In this document: positions 6,726 to 12,274 of the stretch, piece after piece | How positions within the stretch are numbered: position 1 is the first letter of the stretch | Layout: each line of letters starts with the position of its first letter | Translations under genes and position numbers: made by a program | Origin: Christensenella sp. UBA1259 | GTDB lineage: Bacteria; Bacillota; Clostridia; Christensenellales; Borkfalkiaceae | Reading direction: 5' to 3' | NCBI GenBank assembly: GCA_002308755.1 | Contig: DBVR01000044.1 | Location: 1 to 12,274, forward strand | Length of the DNA stretch: 12,274 bases | The notes under the pieces: generated by a model | Seen by the model: only the letters and a program-made list of their open reading frames with translations | What the model was told of the DNA's origin: nothing | Databases searched by the model: none

Positions 6726-7472
6726 ATGAGAAAACCCATCATCGCAGGAAACTGGAAAATGAACAAAACCGCCGCGGAAGCGGAAAAACTTATAGACGAA
6801 CTTAAACCTTTGGTAAAGAAATCCAAACCGGAAGTCGTCGTCTGCGTTCCCTATACCGATCTTGCCGCTACCAAAAAGGCGATTGAAGGCAGTAATATAA
6901 AACTCGGCGCGCAGAACGTGGCGTGGGCTGACAGCGGAGCGTTTACGGGCGAAATTTCCGCCGAAATGCTGAAAGAAATAGGCGTCGAATACGTCATTAT
7001 AGGGCACAGCGAAAGGAGAACTTACTTCGGTGAGACCGACGAAAGCGTAAATCTTCGTCTGCATCAGGCGTTGAAGTGCGGCTTGAAGCCCATAGTTTGC
7101 GTTGGAGAAACGCTTTTCGAAAGGGAAAAGAAACGTACCAACAAGGTGCTTAAAAGGCAGGTTTTGGAAGGATTTAAGGACGTTACCGATTTTACCGATA
7201 TCGTGATAGCCTACGAACCCGTCTGGGCAATAGGTACGGGTAAGACGGCTACCGCCGAAGACGCCAACAAGACGATAGGATACATCAGAAATCTCGTCAA
7301 AAAGACGTGGGGTGCGGACACCGCGAAGAACCTTCGCATACAGTACGGCGGGAGTATGAAACCTTCCAACGCAAAAGAACTTATGGCGATGAGAAATATC
7401 GACGGCGGACTTATCGGCGGGGCTTCGCTGAAAGCGGAAGATTTTGCGGCGATAGTCAATTATAAGGACTGA
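6726..7472 (+). CDS. tpiA: Triosephosphate isomerase
   Basis: This dimeric TIM-barrel enzyme interconverts dihydroxyacetone phosphate and glyceraldehyde-3-phosphate in the cytoplasm. The 248-residue length is typical. Substrate and catalytic residues are visible: Asn9 and Lys11 in GNWKMNK (8-14), His94 in IIGHSERR (91-98), and Glu164 in AYEPVWAIGTGKTAT (162-176), which includes the flexible lid loop. The phosphate-binding segments QYGGSMKP (206-213) and GGLIGGASL (227-235) are also present. The start is supported by GGAG at 6712-6715. It follows pgk by 17 nt and is almost certainly co-transcribed. A hairpin terminator begins at its stop codon. Nothing in the protein looks anomalous. Confidence 0.98.
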   Translation: MRKPIIAGNWKMNKTAAEAEKLIDELKPLVKKSKPEVVVCVPYTDLAATKKAIEGSNIKLGAQNVAWADSGAFTGEISAEMLKEIGVEYVIIGHSERRTYFGETDESVNLRLHQALKCGLKPIVCVGETLFEREKKRTNKVLKRQVLEGFKDVTDFTDIVIAYEPVWAIGTGKTATAEDANKTIGYIRNLVKKTWGADTAKNLRIQYGGSMKPSNAKELMAMRNIDGGLIGGASLKAEDFAAIVNYKD

Positions 7473-7473
7473 A

Positions 7474-7500
7474 AAAAGGCGCAGACCGCTGCGCCTTTTA
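7474..7500 (+). terminator. Rho-independent terminator or attenuating hairpin between tpiA and gpmI
   Basis: An 11-bp perfect stem (7474-7484 with 7489-7499, core GGCGCAG/CTGCGCC) closes a 4-nt ACCG loop and ends in TTTTA TATA. The U-tract is short and interrupted, and gpmI begins only 13 nt further with no promoter that I can see. Partial read-through is likely. Confidence 0.75.
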
Positions 7501-7512
7501 TATAGGTGAAAA

Positions 7513-9084
7513 ATGAAAAAACCATACGCTATAATAATAATGGACGGTTTCGGACACAGCGCGGAGAAAAAAGGCAACGCGATAGAAGCCGCGGGGATAC
7601 CGAATATCAGATACTTCTGGAACAAATATCCGTCCACGTTTATCGGCGCGAGCGGGTTAGACGTCGGTCTTCCCGACGGGCAGATGGGCAATTCCGAAGT
7701 AGGGCATCTTAATATCGGCGCGGGACGCGTCGTTTATCAGGACCTTACCAAGATAACCAAATCTATAGAAGACGGCGATTTCTTTACGAACCCCGCCCTG
7801 TTAAAGGCGGTCGACAACGCCGTCGTAAACGGCAAGAAACTGCATTTATACGGGCTTTTGTCCACGGGTGGAGTACACTCGCATATAACCCATCTTTTCG
7901 CACTTTTAAGGCTTGCGAAAGACAAGGGAGTAAAGGAAACTTACGTTCACTGTTTTTTGGACGGAAGGGACACCGATCCCAAGTCGGGAATAGGATTCGT
8001 AAGGGAACTTAAAGCCGAAATAGCAAGAATATCTTACGGCAAGATAGCGTCCGTGTGCGGCAGATATTACGCCATGGACAGAGATAATAACTGGGACAGG
8101 ACGCTTAAAGCCTACGATATGCTGACTTTGGGTACGGGCATAAGGGAAGAAGACGCCGAAAGCGCGCTTATAAATTCCTACGGAAAGGACATTACCGACG
8201 AATTCGTTTTGCCGACGAATATCTGCGAAAACGGGAACCCCGTCGGGCTTATAGAAAAGGGCGATTCGATAATTTTCTTTAATTTCCGTCCCGACAGAGC
8301 AAGGCAGATCACCCGCGCTTTTTCGCAGAAAGAGTTTACTCCCTACGTCGATAAGGAAAAGGGCAAGAGCATGTATTTCGAGCGTAAGACGGGATTTTTA
8401 TCGCCCGTTTATACGGGTTTTGCGGTGTACGACGCGTCGTTTAAGGACGTTTACGTCGCTTTCCCGCCCGACGAAATAACGAACACTTTGCCGCAGTATC
8501 TTTCTTCTCTTAACAAAACGCAACTGCATATAGCGGAAACGGAAAAATACGCGCACGTTACCTTCTTTTTCAACGCCAAACTGGAAGCGCCGGTGGACGG
8601 CGAAACGAGAATAGTTATACCGTCGCCGAAAGTCGCGACCTACGACTTGAAACCCGAAATGAGCGCGTACGAAGTTACCGAAAGGGTGCTTTCGGAACTC
8701 GACACGGGCAATTACGACGTTATGATACTGAACTTCGCCAACTGCGATATGGTGGGGCATACGGGAGTGTTCGACGCCGCGGTAAAAGCGGTGAAGACCG
8801 TGGACGAGTGCGTTAAAAAGGTAGTCGATAAGATACTTTCGATGGGCGGAAAAGCCATAATCACCGCGGATCACGGCAACGCCGACAAGATGATCGACGA
8901 AGAAGGCAGACCTTTCACCGCGCACACGACAAACGAAGTGCCGTTTATAGTGGCGGACGAAAATCTTATCGGTGCAAAACTTAAAAACGGCGGCAGACTT
9001 TGCGATATAGCGCCGACGCTTCTTTCTCTTATGGGGATAGAAAAACCCGAAGAAATGACGGGCGAAAGTTTGATTATCGGATAA
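7513..9084 (+). CDS. gpmI: 2,3-bisphosphoglycerate-independent phosphoglycerate mutase
   Basis: This Mn2+-dependent member of the alkaline phosphatase superfamily converts 3-phosphoglycerate to 2-phosphoglycerate through a phosphoserine intermediate. Visible residues include Asp11 in IMDGFG (9-14), the nucleophile Ser61 in MGNSEVGH (58-65), FLDGRDTDP (148-156), GRYYAMDRDNNWDR (183-196), FRPDRARQ (258-265), the metal ligands Asp412 and His416 in DMVGHTG (412-418), Asp453-His454 in TADHGNAD (451-458), and His471 in AHTTNEVP (470-477). The length of 523 is slightly above the usual 510; the extra residues fall near 280-300, in the phosphotransferase domain. The start is preceded by AGGTGA at 7504-7509. 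It is the third glycolytic gene of the operon, behind the hairpin at 7474-7500. No enolase gene follows within the window. Confidence 0.97.
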   Translation: MKKPYAIIIMDGFGHSAEKKGNAIEAAGIPNIRYFWNKYPSTFIGASGLDVGLPDGQMGNSEVGHLNIGAGRVVYQDLTKITKSIEDGDFFTNPALLKAVDNAVVNGKKLHLYGLLSTGGVHSHITHLFALLRLAKDKGVKETYVHCFLDGRDTDPKSGIGFVRELKAEIARISYGKIASVCGRYYAMDRDNNWDRTLKAYDMLTLGTGIREEDAESALINSYGKDITDEFVLPTNICENGNPVGLIEKGDSIIFFNFRPDRARQITRAFSQKEFTPYVDKEKGKSMYFERKTGFLSPVYTGFAVYDASFKDVYVAFPPDEITNTLPQYLSSLNKTQLHIAETEKYAHVTFFFNAKLEAPVDGETRIVIPSPKVATYDLKPEMSAYEVTERVLSELDTGNYDVMILNFANCDMVGHTGVFDAAVKAVKTVDECVKKVVDKILSMGGKAIITADHGNADKMIDEEGRPFTAHTTNEVPFIVADENLIGAKLKNGGRLCDIAPTLLSLMGIEKPEEMTGESLIIG

Positions 9085-9093
9085 AATGTGCGT

Positions 9094-9137
9094 TAAAACA
9101 GTTGTAAAAATATTGTTTTTGTGTTAAAATAGTTTTA
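9094..9137. repeat. Pair of near-identical 13-bp dyads upstream of secG
   Basis: TAAAACAGTTGTA (9094-9106) and TAAAATAGTTTTA (9125-9137) agree at 11 of 13 positions, or 13 of 15 with the preceding GT. Each is an imperfect inverted repeat of the form TAAAAC-N-GTTTTA. Their centres are 31 bp apart, about three helical turns, and the second covers the putative secG -35. Paired operator sites are plausible, but the local AT-richness raises the odds of coincidence. Confidence 0.4.
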
Positions 9138-9161
9138 CTTTTGAAAATTTTGTATTATAAT
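9134..9161 (+). promoter_or_regulatory. Probable secG promoter
   Basis: TATAAT at 9156-9161 is an exact -10 hexamer; TTTACT at 9134-9139 is a 4-of-6 -35 with a 16-bp spacer. The predicted transcript begins about 10 nt before the GGAG at 9171-9174. Confidence 0.55.
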
Positions 9162-9180
9162 TCGTAGTACGGAGAAGAAT

Positions 9181-9483
9181 ATGAACGGAATTTTAAGCAA
9201 TCTGATGGCAACCGGCGGCTTTTGGAACGTGTGGCCGGTAATAAAGATAGTGGCCCTCGTGGTCATGGCGCTTTGCGCTATATTCATTATTCTGGTAGTC
9301 ATGTTTCAGCCCGGTAATTCTTCGGGCGTCAGCGCGTTGGGCGGAACCACGGAAACCTTTTTGGGAAAGAACAGGAGCAAGACCTTCGAGCACAAGATGA
9401 AAAAAATTACTGTCGTAAGCGGTGTCGTATTTACCGTTTTAGCAATAGTTTTTGCAATCGTCGCTTATTTTGCTTCTTTATAA
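9181..9483 (+). CDS. secG: Preprotein translocase subunit SecG
   Basis: SecG is the small membrane subunit of the SecYEG protein-export channel and helps SecA-driven translocation. The protein has 100 residues and two membrane segments, about 18-43 and 77-98, which is the family topology. Between them is the diagnostic cytoplasmic loop: VMFQPGNSSGVSALGG (40-55), then ETFLGKN (58-64). The N-terminus is somewhat longer than in many Firmicute SecG proteins, which start near the first helix. Even so, GGAG at 9171-9174 supports the ATG at 9181. It is flanked by its own promoter and a strong terminator, so it is likely monocistronic. In many Firmicutes secG is followed by rnr and then smpB; here rnr is missing between secG and smpB. 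Confidence 0.95.
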   Translation: MNGILSNLMATGGFWNVWPVIKIVALVVMALCAIFIILVVMFQPGNSSGVSALGGTTETFLGKNRSKTFEHKMKKITVVSGVVFTVLAIVFAIVAYFASL

Positions 9484-9498
9484 AACGAAAAGTTTTTC

Positions 9499-9526
9499 AG
9501 GCGGTTCCGAAAGGAACCGCTTTTTT
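9499..9526 (+). terminator. Rho-independent terminator after secG
   Basis: A perfect 8-bp GC-rich stem, GCGGTTCC (9501-9508) with GGAACCGC (9513-9520), closes a GAAA tetraloop. It is followed by six T residues (9521-9526). Two further base pairs (A-U, G-U) can extend the stem into the T-tract. Confidence 0.95.
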
Positions 9527-9566
9527 GATATAAAAGGAAAACGAGACATAGCACCGTTAATATCGC

Positions 9567-9595
9567 TTGCAAAAAAGACGTTAAAGTAGTAAAAT
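9567..9595 (+). promoter_or_regulatory. Possible promoter giving a leaderless smpB transcript
   Basis: TTGCAA (9567-9572, 4 of 6) and TAAAAT (9590-9595, 5 of 6) are 17 bp apart. Transcription would start near 9602, right at the smpB ATG (9604). A promoter somewhere in 9527-9603 is required, because the secG terminator is just upstream. Confidence 0.45.
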
Positions 9596-9603
9596 AAAAA
9601 AGT

Positions 9604-10059
9604 ATGGAAGGGAAGACTATCGCTTTCAACAGACCCGTAAATCACGAATATTTTATTCTGGAAAGATTCGAGGCGGGTATAGTTTTGGACGGCGGCGAAA
9701 TTAAATCCGTAAGAAAGGGGAACTGTAACTTGAAAGACAGTTTTTGTTTCGCGCGCGACGGAGAGATATTCGTAAAGAATATGCATATCGCGGTATACGA
9801 TAAGTCCGGCGCGTTCAACGTAAGGGACGCAAAACGCGACAGGAAACTTCTTCTCCATAAAGACGAGATAAGGAAGATAACGTCGAAAATCACCGAAAAA
9901 GGGCTCACGTTAGTGCCGATAAAGCTTTATTATAAGCAGGCTCTGATAAAAATGGAAATAGGGCTGGGGAAAGGAAAACACACCTACGACAAAAAACGCG
10001 ACCTTATGGAAAAGGATTTGAAAAGAGATCAGGAACGTTTGTTAAAATCTAACGATTAA
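9604..10059 (+). CDS. smpB: SsrA-binding protein SmpB (trans-translation)
   Basis: SmpB binds tmRNA and carries it to stalled ribosomes so that the nascent peptide is tagged and the ribosome freed. The 151-residue protein has the whole family pattern: NHEYFILERFEAGIVL (13-28), GGEIKSVRKGNCNLKDSF (30-47), FVKNMHI (56-62), RDRKLLLHKDEI (78-89), LVPIKLYYK (103-111) and IGLGKGKHTYDKKRD (119-133). The basic C-terminal tail that reaches the decoding centre runs to 151. The start is certain, because an in-frame TAA at 9595-9597 leaves no other upstream start codon and the family N-terminus fits. There is no Shine-Dalgarno sequence in the 25 nt before it, unlike the downstream genes here. It is followed after 10 nt by metY. 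The tmRNA gene ssrA is not in the window. Confidence 0.96.
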   Translation: MEGKTIAFNRPVNHEYFILERFEAGIVLDGGEIKSVRKGNCNLKDSFCFARDGEIFVKNMHIAVYDKSGAFNVRDAKRDRKLLLHKDEIRKITSKITEKGLTLVPIKLYYKQALIKMEIGLGKGKHTYDKKRDLMEKDLKRDQERLLKSND

Positions 10060-10069
10060 AGGAGTAATT

Positions 10070-11356
10070 ATGTCAGACAAAAAGAGAATCGAGACCATTT
10101 GCGTTCAGGGTGGATACACTCCGAAAAACGGCGAACCCCGCCAAGTACCTATCTATCAGAGCACGACTTTTAAGTACGACACGAGCGAAGATATGGGAAA
10201 GTTGTTCGACTTGGAAGCGAGCGGTTATTTTTACACGAGATTGCAAAATCCCACCAACGACTACGTCGCGAAAAAACTTGCGGAATTAGAAGGCGGTACT
10301 GCGGCGATGCTTACTTCTTCGGGACAGGCGGCTAACTTTTTTGCGGTATTCAATTTGGCGAATTGCGGAGATCACGTGGTTGCTTCGTCTTCCATATACG
10401 GCGGAACCTTCAATCTGTTTGCCGTTACCATGAGAAAAATGGGAATAGATTTTACTTTCGTTTCACCCGACGCGACGGAAGAAGAATTGGACGCGGCTTT
10501 CCGTCCCAACACCAAAGCGCTTTTCGGCGAGACCATAGCGAATCCCGTCTGTTCGGTTCTCGATATAGAAACGTACGCAAGGGTAGCGCACAGGCACGGC
10601 GTTCCGCTTATAGTTGACAACACCTTCGCAACGCCCGTAAATTGCAGACCTATCGAGTGGGGCGCGGATATCGTTACGCACTCCACGACGAAATACATAG
10701 ACGGACACGGTTCTTCGGTAGGCGGCGCGATAATAGACGGCGGAAAATTCGACTGGATGAAATATAAAGACAAATTCAAAGGGCTTACCGAACCCGACGA
10801 CAGTTATCACGGCATAGTTTATGCGGAAAAATTCGGAAAAGAAGGCGCGTTCATTACCAAGGCTACCGCGCAACTTATGCGGGATTTCGGCAGTATACAG
10901 TCGCCGCAGCACGCGTATTATATAAATCTGGGGTTGGAGAGCCTTCACGTCAGGATGAAAAGGCACTGCGAAAACGGTCAGAAAGTCGCGGAATTTTTAA
11001 ACAACCACGAAAAAATAGAGTGGGTAAGGTATTGCGGACTTAAAACCGACAAATATTACGAGTTAGGGCAAAAATATCTGCCAAACGGTTCTTGCGGCGT
11101 GTTGAGTTTCGCGGTAAAGGGCGGCAGAGCCGACGCGGAAAAGTTTATGAAAAATCTTAAAGTAGCCGCTATCGAAACGCACGTTGCAGACGCGAGAACG
11201 TGCTGTTTGCATCCCGCAAACGCCACGCACCGTCAACTGACCGACGAGCAACTTGCGCAGGCAGGGATATCGCCTACGCTTATCAGGTATTCCTGCGGTA
11301 TAGAGAACGCCGACGACCTGATAGAAGACTTGAAACAGGCGCTTGACACGATATAA
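10070..11356 (+). CDS. metY: O-acetylhomoserine sulfhydrylase (aminocarboxypropyltransferase), PLP-dependent
   Basis: This enzyme replaces the acetyl group of O-acetylhomoserine with sulfide, forming homocysteine for methionine synthesis. It is a 428-residue Cys/Met-metabolism PLP enzyme, the usual length for MetY and longer than cystathionine synthases or lyases (about 380). Visible motifs are YxR (Tyr55-Arg57) with NPT (60-62), TSSGQAAN for cofactor phosphate binding (82-89), FGETIANP (152-159), Asp183 in VDNTFATP (182-189) and the Schiff-base Lys208 in HSTTKYIDGHG (204-214). The carboxylate-binding Arg406 is in LIRYSCGIEN (404-413). The MetY-specific long insert between the PLP lysine and SLHVRM (291-296) is present. 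AAAGGAG at 10058-10064 fixes the start. It sits between smpB and metA, and the acetyl-type MetA next door supports O-acetylhomoserine as substrate. I see no SAM riboswitch or T-box in the short gap. Confidence 0.95.
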   Translation: MSDKKRIETICVQGGYTPKNGEPRQVPIYQSTTFKYDTSEDMGKLFDLEASGYFYTRLQNPTNDYVAKKLAELEGGTAAMLTSSGQAANFFAVFNLANCGDHVVASSSIYGGTFNLFAVTMRKMGIDFTFVSPDATEEELDAAFRPNTKALFGETIANPVCSVLDIETYARVAHRHGVPLIVDNTFATPVNCRPIEWGADIVTHSTTKYIDGHGSSVGGAIIDGGKFDWMKYKDKFKGLTEPDDSYHGIVYAEKFGKEGAFITKATAQLMRDFGSIQSPQHAYYINLGLESLHVRMKRHCENGQKVAEFLNNHEKIEWVRYCGLKTDKYYELGQKYLPNGSCGVLSFAVKGGRADAEKFMKNLKVAAIETHVADARTCCLHPANATHRQLTDEQLAQAGISPTLIRYSCGIENADDLIEDLKQALDTI

Positions 11357-11380
11357 GGAAAAGATAAAAAGGAGAAAGTT

Positions 11381-12274
11381 ATGCCGATAGTAGTACCGAA
11401 AGAGATACCCGCGAGTAAAATTCTGAAATCGGAAAATATTTTCGTTATGAACGAAAAAAGGGCGTTAAGTCAGGATATCCGTCCGCTCGAAATAGCGATA
11501 ATAAACCTGATGCCCACGAAGATAGTTACGGAAACGCAACTTATGCGGTTGCTTTCCAATTCTCCGTTACAGATAAATTTAACGCTGGTATCCACCGAAA
11601 CTTACGTCGGAAAGAATACTCCTACCGAGCATCTCGAAAAGTTTTACAAGCCTTTTTCGAAGATAAAAAACAGAAAGTTCGACGGCATGATAATCACCGG
11701 CGCGCCGGTTGAGGAGATAGAGTTTTCCGAAGTGAAATACTGGAAGGAATTAGAAGAGATATTCGACTTTGCGAAAACCAACGTAACGAGCACTATGTTT
11801 ATATGCTGGGGCGCGCAGGCGGCGCTTCACTATTACTACGGAATAGAAAAACATATCCTGCCCGAAAAACTTTTCGGCGTATATAAACACAAAAAACTCG
11901 TCGAACACGATATACTGTTAAAGGGTACGGACGACAGGTTTTTTATGCCGCATTCGAGACACACGACCGTTTACGAAGAAGATATACTTAAATGCAAACA
12001 ACTCGTCTTGCTCGCGTCTTCCAAAGACGCGGGGGCGTCGATTATCCGCTCGAAGGACGAAAAATTCGTGTTTATAACGGGGCATATGGAGTACGACAGA
12101 GATACTCTGGAAAAGGAATATAAAAGAGACCTTGAAAAGGGCTTGAAAATACAGCCGCCCGCAAACTATTATGTCGATAAAGCGGGCGGAGAGATAAATA
12201 TGTGCTGGTCTTCCACGGCGAATCTTATTTATATGAACTGGCTTAACCATTACGTTTACCAGTTGACGCCGTAC
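11381..12274 (+). CDS. metA: Homoserine O-acetyltransferase, MetA family (3' end cut by window)
   Basis: This enzyme activates homoserine for methionine synthesis; its product feeds MetY. The frame is open from ATG 11381 to the last base, giving 298 residues of an expected 300-310, so only the extreme C-terminus and stop are missing. The catalytic residues of the glutamine amidotransferase-like fold are at the canonical numbers: Cys142 in FICWGAQAA (140-148), and His235 and Glu237 in ITGHMEYDR (232-240). INLMPTK (41-47) is the family oxyanion region. Residue 111, in ITGAPVEEI (105-113), is Glu. In characterised MetA proteins Glu111 goes with acetyl-CoA and Gly with succinyl-CoA, so I infer acetyltransferase activity despite the common 'succinyltransferase' label. 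AAAAAGGAG at 11366-11374 supports the start, 24 nt after metY. The C-terminal WLNHYVYQLTPY matches the usual family ending. Confidence 0.95.
   Translation, partial: MPIVVPKEIPASKILKSENIFVMNEKRALSQDIRPLEIAIINLMPTKIVTETQLMRLLSNSPLQINLTLVSTETYVGKNTPTEHLEKFYKPFSKIKNRKFDGMIITGAPVEEIEFSEVKYWKELEEIFDFAKTNVTSTMFICWGAQAALHYYYGIEKHILPEKLFGVYKHKKLVEHDILLKGTDDRFFMPHSRHTTVYEEDILKCKQLVLLASSKDAGASIIRSKDEKFVFITGHMEYDRDTLEKEYKRDLEKGLKIQPPANYYVDKAGGEINMCWSSTANLIYMNWLNHYVYQLTPY

Noticed and set aside
6705..7691. Long antisense open frame (328 codons) opposite tpiA and the start of gpmI
   Set aside because: It covers two certain genes and the terminator between them, has no recognisable domain, and its composition is the mirror of the sense codons. 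It is an antisense shadow.
8398..8925. Antisense frame opposite gpmI
   Set aside because: It lies wholly within a well-conserved gene and is rich in Arg, Phe and His, typical of a shadow frame.
9484..9603. tmRNA (ssrA) or a small RNA between secG and smpB
   Set aside because: The gap is only 120 nt and holds a terminator and an AT-rich promoter region. There is no tRNA-like acceptor end or tag reading frame.
11918..12250. Antisense frame near the window end
   Set aside because: It lies wholly inside metA, whose open frame is easy to miss because its stop lies beyond the window.
1..12274. Mobile element, CRISPR array, toxin-antitoxin or defence island
   Set aside because: All eleven genes are recognisable chromosomal families on one strand. 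I saw no transposase or integrase, no terminal repeats, no spaced direct repeats of CRISPR type and no compositional break.

Overview
The window reads as chromosomal housekeeping DNA from a low-to-moderate-GC Firmicute, most likely an anaerobic gut-type member of the Clostridia. The support is indirect: strong AGGAG-type ribosome binding sites, consensus sigma-A-like promoters, a SpoVB-type flippase, a 2,3-bisphosphoglycerate-independent phosphoglycerate mutase following pgk-tpiA, and a MetA of the acetyl-CoA type paired with MetY. AUA isoleucine codons are frequent. I cannot name a species. All eleven genes lie on the + strand. I see no tRNA, rRNA, CRISPR array, insertion sequence, phage gene or defence system, and no stretch of 300 bases lacks a gene.

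Region 1 (1-3534) is an envelope/RNA-modification cluster. It holds a SpoVB/YtgP-type flippase whose 3' end overlaps a tRNA-dihydrouridine synthase (dus), then a nitrilase-fold protein that lacks all three catalytic residues, then trmL, a tRNA wobble 2'-O-methyltransferase. A possible promoter lies between dus and the nitrilase-like gene.

Region 2 (3535-5302) is a single transcription unit for a Na+/phosphate cotransporter with C-terminal PhoU-like repeats. Its promoter -35 region is overlapped by a perfect 14-bp palindrome.

Region 3 (5303-9084) is a glycolysis operon, pgk-tpiA-gpmI. It is driven by a textbook TTGACA-N17-TATAAT promoter. A hairpin terminator sits between tpiA and gpmI and probably lowers gpmI expression rather than ending the operon. 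The Pgk carries an unusual charged insertion of about 35-40 residues.

Region 4 (9085-12274) starts with secG (Sec translocon), preceded by two near-identical dyad sequences and followed by a strong terminator. Next is smpB (trans-translation), which has no Shine-Dalgarno sequence and may be translated from a leaderless mRNA. Then metY and metA follow closely. MetA makes O-acetylhomoserine (it has Glu111, the acetyl-CoA signature), and MetY sulfhydrylates it to homocysteine, so the pair forms a direct-sulfhydrylation branch of methionine synthesis. metA runs off the window end a few residues before its expected stop.

I found no convincing new multi-gene system. The best leads are the catalytically dead nitrilase homologue, the Pgk insertion, the smpB start, and the palindromic sites in three promoter regions.
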